DNA of 64,000 nt from positions 26,343,069 to 26,407,068 of the forward strand of contig CP154955.1 of the NCBI GenBank assembly GCA_039621445.1, written 5' to 3'. The DNA is from Euglena gracilis. Lineage: Eukaryota; Euglenida; Euglenophyceae; Euglenales. A program made the translations under genes and the position numbers. Of this stretch, positions 9,910 to 20,387 are shown one piece after another (the stretch's first letter is position 1; every line of letters starts with the position of its first letter). Below the pieces are notes generated by a model. That model made no database searches, was not told the origin of the DNA, and was given only the letters and a program-made list of their open reading frames with translations.

Positions 9910-10255
9910 TGCGGGCTACAACCAAGTGTATCCGTGTGTGTGGATTCCGTATTCGGAATAGCGATTAATGTCAGATTATTAACTAAACATCCACAATCGG
10001 AATCCGATTGGGTGCAAATTCTCCTGCAGTGCACACGTTGGTAGGAAGTGTGATGGTGTGACGGGTGTGCGTATAAGTGGGTATCGATGGCATTAGCCGG
10101 TGAGTCTTGTACAGGTGTGACTGGATTCGGCACAACTGGTTGGAAACGGACTGGTGGTATAGCTGGGCGACTACTCGACACCGTACGCACTGCAGGCCTT
10201 TGGGCTTTCGTCTTGTAACCCAGTGAAACGGCGGGGGTACCGCTACTCGCTTGCC

Positions 10256-11020
10256 CTACCTCATGGGGCACACATGTAGGTGTGTCATTGGGTAGGGGGG
10301 AGGCTTTCTCCGTACCCCGGGTGTGTAAAACGGTTGTTGGTGCGGTGGACAACGGTGTTGCCATTGTGGGTAACGGTGTGGAAAAGTGGTGGTCGTCATG
10401 GTGGACGCCAACGGTGATGGTGGTTTGGGTGGCATTGAAGTGGTGGGTGCTGTGCGCAAACCGTGGGAGTGGAAATCCACAACCAATCGGTACTGGCGTA
10501 AAAATGGGTATCCCAAAATTACGTCAGACCCGTGAATTCCGGACTCGTATCCCCAAATATTGGTGAAATGTTGTAATTGTGGGGGGTGTGAGTGATGCTT
10601 GGGGATGATGGGCAAGAGTATCTCGAGCACAAATCCCAAATCACCACCGCACATGGGGGTGTTATCCGCGGTTGTAATTTTGATCGGTTTCTTGGCGCAT
10701 ACCAAGAGCGGGGTCGGTATCAGCGCAAACCGAAAAAGCAGTGCAATGCGACAACCAGTGTCAATTAAAATTTTAACTTTGGTGGAGAAATTTTGAATGC
10801 GTATTTCCGTTTGGACGAGTAATTCCATTGGTGGTACGCAAAGTGAAGGGTCTGGTGGAAATACGTTTGCATGCCAGCTCTCCCATGAACCCTTTCCTAC
10901 TTTGCTCAGCATTCCGAGCGGAAATGTGGGGTGGGGGGTAGGGGACCCGAAATAATTCCGGGTACTGACCGTGAAGGCGGATTGGCAGGGGGGGCAAGGT
11001 TGATCAGGTCTTATCTCCAT
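10256..11020 (-). CDS. Aspartic protease of chromovirus I
   Basis: The protease core begins near residue 64 (MELLVQTEIRIQNFSTKVKI shown as landmark only) and has the active-site triplet D87-T88-G89 in ILIDTGCRIALL. The flap region and the C-terminal DVILGYPFLRQYRLVVDF landmark follow. Retroviral-type protease works as a homodimer and cuts Gag-Pol. The last ~60 residues are Pro/Thr-rich. A second Pro/Ser/Thr-rich frame (9741-10364) continues this linker up to the methyltransferase-like module. No stop interrupts the domain itself. Confidence 0.75.
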   Translation of the reverse strand: MEIRPDQPCPPCQSAFTVSTRNYFGSPTPHPTFPLGMLSKVGKGSWESWHANVFPPDPSLCVPPMELLVQTEIRIQNFSTKVKILIDTGCRIALLFRFALIPTPLLVCAKKPIKITTADNTPMCGGDLGFVLEILLPIIPKHHSHPPQLQHFTNIWGYESGIHGSDVILGYPFLRQYRLVVDFHSHGLRTAPTTSMPPKPPSPLASTMTTTTFPHRYPQWQHRCPPHQQPFYTPGVRRKPPPYPMTHLHVCPMR

Positions 11021-11127
11021 CTGTTCATCAGCCCAGAGGTCCGTGCCCTCGGACCTCGGGCTCCCCTACTCCAAGTCCGAACCGGCCGAATAGCCGGCAA
11101 CAGACTTTTTGGTGGAATAGATGGAAT

Positions 11128-11820
11128 TCAATGAGCGCACCGCCATTCGGGCCTCATTAAATTCCCCGTCCGAGGTCTCATCCCCCTCCCTGCCCGAAGC
11201 CGGGGTGTCCTCCTCCAAACAAGAAATCTTGAAACCGACCTTTTGCCGGTTGGAGGAGTAACCACGGTCATCACGGCGCTTACCGCGATTTCCGTAGCCG
11301 GGCCGGGGAGAACGAGATATGGGACATTTGGATGAGTGGTGATCTTTGGAACCGCAAAGTGAACAACGGGATTTGTGGCGGGATTCCGCATAACGGGGGG
11401 AACGGTATTCCGTTCTTCCATCAAACCATGACCGTTGTACCGGGGTTTCCTCGGTGACTCGCGCGAAGAGGATGATCCACTTCGCGAACGGGATCGTTTT
11501 CGGGTAGGGGGTCCAGGTTACCGACCGCGAGAAGGACGGGTTTCCCGACCATCACGCGACGGTGACTTGGGCCTACTACCGCTAAAGCGGTGCTCCGAAG
11601 ACCTTGAAACTCCCGATTGACGTGAAAACGCCGAGTAACCCGATCCCCGTGAGGAGGTCGAGCCCCTTGGGCTTCCAATACGCTTTCGCGTATCGGGATT
11701 CGGGCATTCCCGAGACATGTGACCAGATTTGTTACACAAAACGCACAGTTTATCCGTGCCTTGGTCCGAGGAACGCTGATTCCGCGTTTTCGGTCCCGTG
11801 GTGGGTGATCTCGGTGACAT
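11128..11820 (-). pseudogene. Gag nucleocapsid: CCHC zinc knuckle and RS-rich tail, chromovirus I
   Basis: In the 11518-11820 frame the sequence CVLCNKSGHMSREC is a perfect CX2CX4HX4C knuckle, the RNA-binding motif of retroviral nucleocapsid. It is followed by a Ser/Arg/Gly-rich basic tail. The tail continues to 11128 through other frames, so it is broken. On the + strand this stretch carries several perfect hairpins, including one with loop TTT near 11535. Confidence 0.65.
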
Positions 11821-11823
11821 GGG

Positions 11824-12507
11824 TTATTTTTGCAACGCATTAATCGCACCCGCAGGGATTCCTGCGGTGGGATGCATTTGGAAAGCGGACTGTATTTGTC
11901 CCAAAACTTGTGTGAGCTTGAGTTGCTTTGACACATACTTACAACGTTGGGCAAGAGTCACCTCATGCCTTGCCAACTCCTCGCGATGGATATCCTTCAC
12001 GAGACATGGTGTGAAATGCAACAAAACCGCATCTAATTGTTCGCGCATTTGTTTCCTGCTAAGTTCATCAACTTCGAAAGCAAGTGCTAACCATTTGGCA
12101 TACCAAAGGTCAATGGACTTCCATTTGCGATCCGATGGCGCGCATTGTCGCCATTTCTTCTCCAGGGTAATCCTGGTGACCAAACTTGAGTTGGTTGAAG
12201 CGTATTGATCAACCAGGTCATCAAATGATACGCCATTACGTATCACCAAATTGCGTGCGCGGTCTCGCTCCTCCCTCGGTAGGCAATCGATGAATTCCAT
12301 CTTGACTACCTCGGGTTTCGGGTCTTGGGTGGGTCCATTTAGTGCCCAGTAGTACTCCCAGTCCCGAAAAAATTGTCCCCATGTGGTTGGATCCCCGTCC
12401 CATTGGGGCTTCACCTTGTTCGCGATTGTGATGGTGCCCTTGAAGTCTCTCTGAGTAACCCGCTGACCCTCGGTGGTTTTCCAGGTCAGGGTAATTCTTA
12501 ACACCAA
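11824..12507 (-). CDS. Gag core of chromovirus I
   Basis: This 227-codon frame contains KPQWDGDPTTWGQFFRDWEY, then NGPTQDPKPEVVKMEF, CLPREERDRARN and a helical region ending in QIQSAFQMHPTAGIPAGAI. It has the layout of a Ty3 Gag capsid domain (the W-DGD/F-DG start is typical: chosen target, W, then paired helices). It lies directly upstream of the zinc knuckle, separated by a frame change at about 11822. Capsid protein assembles the virus-like particle. Confidence 0.65.
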   Translation of the reverse strand: MVLRITLTWKTTEGQRVTQRDFKGTITIANKVKPQWDGDPTTWGQFFRDWEYYWALNGPTQDPKPEVVKMEFIDCLPREERDRARNLVIRNGVSFDDLVDQYASTNSSLVTRITLEKKWRQCAPSDRKWKSIDLWYAKWLALAFEVDELSRKQMREQLDAVLLHFTPCLVKDIHREELARHEVTLAQRCKYVSKQLKLTQVLGQIQSAFQMHPTAGIPAGAINALQK

Positions 12508-12811
12508 ACGTGTTTCGCGGATTTTCGCTCCATGTGAACCCCGTGCAGATTTTCCTGCACCAAGTGTAGGGGTGGCAGGATTTTCCTGCGGGAATTGCGA
12601 AAAACGCGGTGAAATTCTCCCGGTGGGGCGGGTTTCCCGCCGAAAACCCGATGGGCGATCTGGTAATCCAGAACCCGATGGTGATTGGTATGATCACGAA
12701 TGCCACACATGACCAATACCAGGAGTGGGGTGTTGGCTCCTTCATCGTACCAAGTTGTAATGTTGAATTTCTTGGTGGAGACTCAAATTTTCGAGCGGGG
12801 GATCAATTTCC

Positions 12812-14378
12812 TCATCGGAAATATGAAAAGTGGTTTTGTGGCGTGGGCAAATGCAAAGGTGGTACAAATCGCGTTTTCGCGGGTGGTTGTACCAAATTCT
12901 CGGTGGATGTAGGGATTCCTACTCCAGAAATGGTAATTTGAGAACACGATTCCGGGACATTTGGAATACCAACCGCAGCTCTGACCGCGGTGGGTGGTGG
13001 CATAACCGGTACCGGAGGGGACATTTTATCCAAACTCGAGGACAAGTCATGCACCGTTTCTTCCAAATGTTCCACCAACTGGAGTTGGCCGCAAATACGG
13101 TCAACCTCCGTCTCCAAATGCCGAATGCGTTTGCCGTAACGGGAAAAATCGTCCAAGTGTGGTAACTTTTCAGAAACCAAGTGTAAATCTTGGACAAGTT
13201 GTCCTTGGGACTCCTCCACATTCCGGGGTTGACCCGCAAGCGCTTTTACTGCATTCGAAACAATTTACAATTGGTGGGGTGACTTGGTGGGGGTTTCCGG
13301 TGTGTTGCGCGAATTTTCCGCGGTTGGCTTTTCCAACAACGCAGAAATTCGTCCATCCAACCGTGAAACCTCATCTTGGACTGATCGGGCATTCCGATTC
13401 ACAGATTCCTCAAGTTGAATCAAACTCGTACAAAATGCTGGCAAGGTTTCCTTGTTGTCACCAAGCATTTTGTTATAAAATGAGCGAAATTCCGGTGACT
13501 CGGAAATCCGAGCGCACGAAACATTGGGTAGTGCGCGAATTTCAGCTACTGTGGTGGACAACAAGGTGCATCGGGTTTGTAATTCCCCTATAGCGGCTTG
13601 AATACCACTAATGTCGGGAATTCGCTTGGAAAGTGCGGAAACATGCTCCTGCAAACCGACAACGGTGGCCTTAATACCGCCACTGTCAGTTTGAATCTGT
13701 TGTTGCGCGAAATCCAGCCGTTGTGCGCAATCCGCGATTTTCGCGTGCAGGGTGGTTAATCCATCCTGATTTGCGGCACAATGGCAGGATGTTTGCTCCA
13801 AGTGTAGGATGCGTTCCTCCAAAACCTGGATTTGCGTACGGGGAACAAAATTTTCTTGCACTTTCGCTTGAAATTGCTTCAAATGCTCGATTTCGGAGGA
13901 AAGTTGCAACATACATAATTGGGCTTCTTGGAAAGAAGCAGTGAGTGTTGTAAAATGCTCGACCGCAACAAAGTTACCTGATTTCCGGCATTTTGGGAGT
14001 GGCATTTTGCGCTTGAAACTGTTGCTGCAAATGCAGTAGCATGGTTGAACATGATTCCACTTTGGCAAAAAGATGGCTCATACCATCTTGCACATGCAGA
14101 AACTTGGAATCATTCCGCGTTTCCGCTTCATACAGTGTTTCACTGATTTTTTTGGAAGTTTTGCGGAAGTTCGATGCGCAAAATACTGTCAACACTTTCT
14201 CGAAAATGCTGAAGGTCTTTCCCCGCATTTTCAAAATTGTGTTGGCAATATTTGCCGATTTCCTGCAAATAATTCTAGCAATATTCCAGTTTGGTGTTGA
14301 CAACCCTTTGATTGTCCTCATCAAACTGCAAAACCTTGTTGAGCATGGTTGCGCATTCCGCAACACATTGGTGGACAT
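12812..14378 (-). pseudogene. Coiled-coil extension of Gag, chromovirus I
   Basis: Three frames (12812-13219, 13265-14068, 13974-14378) are rich in heptad-like L/I/V spacing with Q, E and K: for example LEERILHLEQTSCHCA, LHAKIADCAQRLDFAQQQ and GLQEHVSALSKRIPDI. A long coiled coil upstream of the capsid domain is inferred. The frames overlap or adjoin with phase changes, so the original protein was longer and is now broken. Such an extension is not part of a minimal Ty3 Gag. Alternatively it could be a separate upstream gene of the element. Confidence 0.45.
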
Positions 14379-14505
14379 GCAAAATTTGCTTGCTCAGCGG
14401 GTGATCCGCTGGGAGTTGACCGAGAATTCAGAAAACATCACCGGGGGTGATGTTATCCCTCAAATCTTCCTCATAGTCCTCCACAATGGAAACGGCACCA
14501 GAGAT

Positions 14506-15138
14506 TTACGGTACCACCAGACGCATATTTGGGTTCCATGGCAAAGCATGGAAAACTGCAGTTTCCGCGGGTAATCCCGGCAATGCGCGAAATGGTGTGG
14601 GGGGTGGAAATTGAAGGGGGGGTTGGAAAAAACACGGTGTTTCCACCGAGTTGCACTCCAAAAGGCCCACCGGTGCTTCCACCGGGGATCTTTTGGGTGT
14701 GAACAGAGCAAAGGGCAAATACCCCTCACTTTGTTCATGGATTACATGGCTAACCAAGTGTAAGCGGGGTCCATCCCCATTATCCTTGTGGTCCAAATGG
14801 GCTTGGGCAAGGGGCTCATCCCCTCGCCGGATCAATGATGGGTGTACCAGGATTGAGGAAGGCATTTTGCCACCTACATCCCGCACAATCAATGACAATG
14901 ATGATGAGGAAGGCTCATTGCCCCCTTGCAACAATAAAGGCGTTTCGCCTTGAGACAATGGCAATTGATGCAATGTGTCTTCTTGTTGCTTGGGGTGTCG
15001 GGAATTGGAACTTGTTTCATTCGAACCGCTCCAATCCCCGCAATCTTCATCAAGATTGGTCAATGAACTCATCAACAAGTCATAATCAAATTTGCTGTTG
15101 GAAACACGGTGAAAGTATTGTTCCTGGCCCCTAGCCAA
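14506..15138 (-). CDS. Possible N-terminal Gag or leader ORF of chromovirus I
   Basis: This 210-codon frame begins about 220 bases inside the primer binding site and contains LMSSLTNLDEDCGDWSGS, a Ser/Gln-rich part and a Pro/Phe-rich end. I recognise no domain. Its place directly after the 5' leader and before the coiled-coil region suggests it is the N-terminus of the element's Gag. An overlapping frame starting at 15314 (MTGGEDRTEP...) may instead hold the true start, joined by a frameshift near 15110. Confidence 0.3.
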   Translation of the reverse strand: MARGQEQYFHRVSNSKFDYDLLMSSLTNLDEDCGDWSGSNETSSNSRHPKQQEDTLHQLPLSQGETPLLLQGGNEPSSSSLSLIVRDVGGKMPSSILVHPSLIRRGDEPLAQAHLDHKDNGDGPRLHLVSHVIHEQSEGYLPFALFTPKRSPVEAPVGLLECNSVETPCFFQPPLQFPPPTPFRALPGLPAETAVFHALPWNPNMRLVVP

Positions 15139-15360
15139 CCTTTAAGCAAGGATACAGGTCTCAGAAGGCTCTGTTCGGTATTCGCCGATACAACCTTTCT
15201 GGTCCCTGTTTCACTGTTTATTTGTGTGAATTTTTTGGTTTTTGCCTTTTTACCCATCTCAAAAGATGCAGAGCAAAACCCCCACGGCTCAGTACGATCC
15301 TCACCACCAGTCAACCACAGAGTTTCTCTGTGTGGAACGTCTGTGTAGGATCGTTGCCTA

Positions 15361-15372
15361 ACTCTGCTACCA
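15361..15372 (-). promoter_or_regulatory. Primer binding site matching initiator tRNA-Met
   Basis: The minus strand reads TGGTAGCAGAGT. Its complement ends CTCTGCTACCA, the usual 3' end of eukaryotic initiator tRNA-Met plus CCA. It lies two bases inside the proposed LTR end (TGTAC at 15375), the expected spacing, and just upstream of the Gag-type frames. This fixes the direction of chromovirus I and the inner edge of its 5' LTR. Confidence 0.7.
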
Positions 15373-15374
15373 AG

Positions 15375-15797
15375 TGTACGTCCAAAGCTTTCCCTTTTCC
15401 CCTTTTTGGGACTTTCTGTAAAAGCCTTTCGCTTTCGCCTTGGTGCGCAGCCTACTTATGGTAGGGAAAAGTCTTTGGAGTAACGAAAAGTGGTTTTCCC
15501 CTTTTCTTCCCAATTCCCCAAGAAGCAAAGCACAAAGCAAAGACTCAGAAGTTTCTTCTGGGGTCAAGTTCGACTGTTCCGAGGGTTTTTCCCTCTGACA
15601 AAACCAATGGTCAAACTTGGAAGATTGACAGTGAAGAATACCACCTGTGGGGGAAGGAGAGAAAAGTGCTGACGTGTCCAGGGGCAGATCCCAGAAGGGT
15701 CTGCCACGACCCTACCAGCTGTGGTTTTCGACAGTGGTGCGACCGTCACAGAACCCACCCTGTAGATATCCTACAGAGCTGGGACGTGCCTGGTACA
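15375..15797 (-). repeat. 5' LTR of chromovirus I (boundaries inferred)
   Basis: The inner end is set by the primer binding site. The outer end is proposed from terminal inverted bases TGTAC/GTACA (15375-15379 and 15793-15797). The interval is 423 bp with perfect hairpins such as 15760-15776. No second copy flanks the other end of the element, so the outer boundary is uncertain. A diverged relative with the same start and some shared words lies at 23291. Confidence 0.45.
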
Positions 15798-15870
15798 CAA
15801 CTTGTCCACGGCTGTCCTGCAGAGTAAGTAACAGGCAAGGATCAGCCTTTTTGTAAAAAAAATTGTGAGT

Positions 15871-16329
15871 ACGGGGGGAGCTGTGACTTCGCACTGCCAA
15901 CGGGGGGGGGCTGTGGCTTCGCACACTCGGTGGGGGGGTTGTGACTTCGCACCTCCGGGGGGGGGGGGGGGGCTGTGGCTGCGCACATTCGGTGGGGGTG
16001 GGGGGGCAGTGGCTTCGCACATTTGGGGGGGAGTGCTGTGACTTCGCATATTTGGGGGGAGGGGCAGTGACTTCGCACATTCGGGAGGGGGGGGCTGTGA
16101 TTTCGCACTTTCAGAGGGTGTGTGGTGGCTTCGCACCGCACTGCCGGGAGGGGGGGTGGCTGGTGACCTCGCACCGCACTGCCGGGTGGGGGGGGCGCTG
16201 GTGACGTCGCACCACACTGCCGGTGGGGGGGGGGGGCTGGTGAGTTCGCACCGCATTGCCGGGGGGGGGGGCTGGTGACTTAGCACCGCTCTGCCGGGGG
16301 GGGGGGGGTGACTTCGTACCGCTCCTCCC

Positions 16330-16372
<43 letters not shown>

Positions 16373-16420
16373 CTGACGTCGCAACACACTGCCGGCCGGG
16401 GGGGGGGCTGTGATTTTGCA
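15871..16420. repeat. G-rich minisatellite
   Basis: Tandem, irregular units of about 35-55 bases have the form (G)7-20 CTG(T)G(A)CTTCGCAC(A/C)... The longest run is 41 consecutive G at 16332-16372. The long Pro-rich frames on the minus strand here are translations of the repeat and not genes. The sequence should form G-quadruplexes on the + strand (inference). Confidence 0.9.
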
Positions 16421-16779
16421 GTTTTGTTTAAAATAACGTCAGGGGGGGTGGAGGGCAGCTAAAAATTTCGACCATGGTCACTTGTAGTTGCGAAAAAATG
16501 TTGAAGAAAATTAAAACTTTTCGGTTTGTGTAAAAGAAAACTTGCATTCGCAAAGAAAACCTGCCTTTCTGGCAATCATGGCTGTCCAGCCTCGAACACA
16601 AGCAAACTGCACACCTAGAAACAGCGTGCGCTGAGATTTGAAAGGCAGCTATGGCTGTTCAGCCTCAAAGCAAACCGCACACATGGAAACAGTACAGGTG
16701 CAGATTTCACTGCCCTTCATTATACTGTGGTGTGTTTCTGTGTGGTGTGTGGTTCGGTGTGACTGTTGCTGCTGCTGCT
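16421..16779. other. No gene seen
   Basis: This is unique-looking AT-rich sequence between two simple-repeat blocks. Two similar segments (GGCTGTCCAGCCTC..AAGCAAACTGCACAC.TAGAAACAG near 16579 and GGCTGTTCAGCCTC..AAGCAAACCGCACAC.TGGAAACAG near 16651) form an approximate 70-base direct repeat. No coding evidence. Confidence 0.5.
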
Positions 16780-17266
16780 GCCTGTTGCAACTGCCTTCCT
16801 GCGGCGGCTACCTGCCTGCTGCGGCTGTCTGCCTGCCTGCTACGGCTGCCTGCCTGCCTGCTACAGCTGCCTGCCTGCCAGCGGCTGGCTTCCTGCCTGC
16901 CTGTGTCTGGCTGCCTGTCTGCCTGCGGCTGGCAGCTTGCCTGCCTGCGGCTGGCTGGCTGGCTGGCTGCGGCTGGGTGGCTGGCTGGCTGGCTGCGGCT
17001 GGCTTGCCTGCCTGCCTGCGGCTGGCTGGCTGCGGCTGGCTGCTGCGGCTGCCTGCGGCTGGCTGGCTGCCTGGCAGCGGCTGGCTGTCTGGCTGGCTGC
17101 GGCTGGGTGGCTGGCTGGCTGCGGCTGGCCTGCAGTCTGGCTGCGGCTGGCTGGCTGGCTGGCTGCGGCTGGCTGGCTGGCTGGCTGTGGATGGCTGGCT
17201 GGCTGTCTCCGGCTGGCTGCGTCCGGCTGGCTGGCCTGGCTGGTTGGCTGCGGCTGGCTGGCTGGC

Positions 17267-17267
<1 letters not shown>
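16780..17267. repeat. CTGGCTGGCTGCGG minisatellite
   Basis: This array is built from CTGG, CTGC and CTGCGG words. All three + frames stay open because the repeat contains no stop, giving false Leu/Ala/Cys/Trp-rich proteins; the minus strand likewise gives Gln/Ser/Ala-rich frames. I treat these as repeat translations. Confidence 0.85.

Positions 17268-17345
<78 letters not shown>
17268..17345. repeat. (CTG)26 trinucleotide microsatellite
   Basis: About 26 uninterrupted CTG units (CAG on the minus strand) are followed by CTGCAGCTG variants and then a GT-rich tract to about 17440. Long pure CTG/CAG tracts form slipped hairpins and are length-unstable (established). Confidence 0.95.
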
Positions 17346-17346
<1 letters not shown>

Positions 17347-17440
17347 AGCTGCAGCTGCTGCTGCAGCTGCTGCTGCTGCTGTGTTTGTGTGTGTGTGCGT
17401 GTGTGTGTTTGTGTGTGTTTGTGTGTACTGTGTACTGTTT

Positions 17441-19057
17441 CACCTGTGCGGTGCTTGTGTGGATTCACTAAAAAAATATTTTGATGCAGATTGTACGCAC
17501 TGTATCTCATTGTACCACATTGTACATCAGGACATTATATCACATTGTACGCCAAGGCATTGTGCATTGTACCACATTGTATGCCAAGGTAAAGTTGAAA
17601 AAGAAAGTGCTGCAATTTGAAAAAAAATTAATTCCTTTTGCATTTCGGTGGACTGTGGCTACAAACCAGTTATTTTCAGTGTTCTTCAATCTAAAAGGCC
17701 TCAAAAATATCTCGCCATCTTAAAGGGTTGGAAACGGTGCTTTGCCTCCGTAAAAGCATGGATGGTTGAGCAGTGAAGAGGAATCCAACCGGAAAAAAGC
17801 ATCCAGTTGGTTCAGAACACACCTCTGCGGGTACTGACTGCAAAGTCACTTGTGCAGATGAAGGTACTGTAAAAAAGGTTTTTGGACTGAGGTCAAGCAT
17901 CCTGCACGTTGTGAAACAAACAAAATTGTGTTTAAAAGGAAGAGGAGTATAGGGAATATAGGGGCGGCGGCGAAGGTGGCGGTGTTGTAGGGTCTCCTTC
18001 TTGATTTCAGTACAAGTTGACTTCAATAACCAATATGGATTGCGACTCAAAGTCCACCAATAATGTGAATTGCGACTCAAAGTCCACCAATAATGTGATC
18101 CACACTTCAAACTCTCACCAAGAATGTAAATGCCAAATTCAATACCATGGTATCCCTTCTTTGCCAAAAAAAAGGGAAAACCCCTCAAGTGCTGCGAAAA
18201 AACAGAATTTGAAAGGTCTTAGAAATTTAACCCGCTTCCAATTTCTGTCGCCGTTTTTTTTACCTGATTGGCTGTTACCCGCGACTTTGAAATTTGCGCT
18301 TTCTGGCAATTTTTGGCTGCCGGAGAAAGCCGGCGGACGACACCCCCTCCCTTGCGACCTTAGTCGGACACCAAAAACTCTTGTTAGGCTCTTGTTTTAC
18401 AATAATTTAACCGTATTTTCAATCACTGTGTAGTGAAACCTCTTTTTGCGGTAAAGCTCGGAAGAGCACCACCCCCTGGCTTAAAGTACGCTTGAAAGCC
18501 TACAAAGCTCTGTGAGCAAGCTGAACCGCCGAAAGACATAAAATCTGACAAATTTTTTTCAGACTTACATTTTTTTCAGTTATGTTTGTCTCTGATAAAA
18601 AAACCATTTGTTCTTCCAACTTTAACGAAATTAGCAATTTTTTGCGATTTTCGCAGACACACCTTGACGAATGTACTTTTGGAGATGGTGATAACCCAGA
18701 AAGCGCAGTATGCACAAATTACCGTATGATTTCACAAACAAGTCAAATTGGAGTGAATTCCTTCTCAACGGTAATGTTTTCAACTACATTATATGATTTT
18801 AGTGACGTTTTTACCTCACAATCAGCAGAAAGCTGTACCCACTGGATTTTGGGATAACAAAATCTTCAGTTGTGAATGCGCAGAGTGCGATGAAAATCAT
18901 AAAAGCTGTCACTGAAATCGTTAGTTCTGTCCACGAAACTGCATATTCAAACTCCAAACAAGTTTTTTTGGTGTGTGATAGAGTGTGTGAGAGAGTGAGT
19001 GAGATAGAAAGGGAAAAAGTTAGAGTTCATTGGAAATGGCAGATTTTTCGTTTTTCA
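17441..19057. other. No gene seen; minor repeats
   Basis: There is an approximate tandem of CATTGTA(C)(G/C)CCAAGGCATTGTA words at 17500-17590, and 30-base units at 18040-18069 and 18070-18099 (TTGCGACTCAAAGTCCACC core) with a third diverged unit after them. The other open frames are short, have no motif and look like chance. I see no homology to the transposons in the window. Confidence 0.5.
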
Positions 19058-19626
19058 CTAAAATTTCGGTGAACTTTGAAAAAACGATCCTACGCGCCGG
19101 CTGGGGTTGTGGAAACCACCTGGGTAAAAAAATGGGGGGTTGGCTTGAGCCCACCAACTCCCCGAGAAAGCGCAGGCCCCACCCTGGAAACACCCACCCT
19201 CCTGCTGTCGGTGGTCATTCACGACGGCGGCCCCCCCCCCGGGCCCTCGGTGTGGGATCCCACCGGCGACTGCGTTTGCAGCATAGGCGGCACATACACG
19301 CCCAGGTCCATCATGGTCTCGCCGGGTTCGAAGCCGGAATCCGCTGCAGACGAGACGTACCGTCTCCCCGTCATCAGGGCCTGACCGCAAAGACACCACT
19401 GAGCCACAGGGGTGTTGGCTACCACCAACAACTGAGCACAGTATGCGTCCCAAAGGGCTCGCATAAGGGCTCCGTTGGGGGGGGTGCGCACACACGCATC
19501 GCGTTTACACCCCCCCTGCACTTCATTCTCTATCTTTTTCGCAGAGTTTTTGATTAAGATAGAAGCCTTCTTTTTCAGTGCGACGGCAATCATCAGCGAC
19601 TGACAACAAGGTTTTCCTCGTTTCAT
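19058..19626 (-). pseudogene. A-B family copy 2: C-terminal half of A module
   Basis: Minus-strand translation gives ALWDAYCAQLLVVANTP, QWCLCGQALMTGRRYV, DSGFEPGETMMDLGVYVPP. This matches copy 1 ALWDDRCRKILTIANTP, LWCMCAQATMTGLVYY, DASGFAADITMRDLGVEVPP. The N-terminal half of the same module lies immediately beside it on the opposite strand (19650-19960), so an inversion breakpoint falls near 19490-19650. The residues before ALWDAY, including the open-frame start at 19626, do not match. Confidence 0.6.
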
Positions 19627-19649
19627 CGCCGTTCGGGTAGCATCACTCT

Positions 19650-20386
19650 GCCTGGGCGCGGACCTGGACCAGGTCTACCATGGCCGCAGCCTTCTGGCGC
19701 GCCATACCAGCAGTCCCCTCAGTATGCTGAGGCCCGGATTCCGGGTGCCTCACATGCTGAAAGGGTTACAGCCCCGGTATTCGCCGCGGCCACCAGCAGC
19801 CGGTCCGCATATGCGGTACCAGATCCATCTGCCTTCCAGCAGCCGGCATCCCAGCCACCAGCGCAGCGCAGATCGCGCCTGCCCCCGTATGCAGGAGAGA
19901 TGTTCTTTCGCACTACGGAGACGTTGGAGCGGAACGTCGGGCATCGGGTGGCCAACAGGCCGCACCCCCTCCCGTGCCCGTACCGTTTGCTGTGCCGGTC
20001 AAGCCAGCGCCAATGGCGCAACCCCCAAGACCGGTGCCAGCGAAAGCAGTAGCACCGGCAGCTCCAGCAGCGCCTACCGCGCAACAGCCTGTAGCGGCGC
20101 CAACGGCGCCACAGCCTGTAACAGCACCAATGGCACCTCCTTAGGAGACACTAGTACCTCCAGGCCAATAGGCAGCAACCGAGATACTGCCTGTTCCTAA
20201 ACCCATTCAGCAACAGCTCGAGCAAGCCGAACTGGCCCAAAGAGCCCATAGGGCAGAAATCGAGCATGAAGCTGCGGAGCGTGCACGAGTAAAGAAAATT
20301 CTTGATGATACTCGCGAACGTGTACGCAATCCAACCTACATCGATCCGCCTAGAGGCGAACCCCTCCCTGACAATAACCCACCGCT
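19650..20386 (+). pseudogene. A-B family copy 2: N-terminal half of A module and connector
   Basis: The + frame reads QPSGAPYQQSPQYAEAR, then SRLPPYAGEMFFRTTETLER, matching SRSLPPYAGVMIYHTAETMN in copy 1. After a frame change it gives the Pro/Ala/Gln-rich connector (PVPAKAVAPAAPAAPTAQ), two in-frame stops near 20140-20170, then the charged helix LEQAELAQRAHRAEIEHE. It is non-functional as it stands. No open frame long enough marks this segment; homology to copy 1 identifies it. Confidence 0.5.
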
Positions 20387-20387
20387 A

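Larger units (their letters stand above)
5998..15797 (-). mobile_element. Ty3/gypsy chromovirus I, decayed, one LTR found
   Basis: Order on the minus strand: LTR, initiator-Met primer site, long Gag with coiled coil, Gag core, CCHC knuckle, protease, methyltransferase-like module, RT, RNase H, integrase, chromodomain. RT before RNase H before integrase with a C-terminal chromodomain is the Ty3/gypsy chromovirus order. Nearly every gene is frameshifted. No second LTR resembling 15375-15797 is seen between 5844 and 5997, where copy 1 of the A-B family begins, so the 3' end is missing. Like the A-B copies, it is rich in short perfect hairpins. Confidence 0.75.

Noticed and set aside
15712-16389. 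Pro-rich open frames on the minus strand
   Set aside because: They are translations of the G-rich minisatellite in several frames at once; no start context, no homologue.
16638-17620. Long Leu/Ala/Cys/Trp-rich frames (277-284 codons) on + and Gln/Ser-rich frames on -
   Set aside because: All frames are open simultaneously because the CTGG/CTG repeat contains no stop codon.
18040-18130. Possible CRISPR-like short direct repeats
   Set aside because: The units are directly adjacent 30-base tandem copies without spacers; an ordinary minisatellite in eukaryotic DNA.
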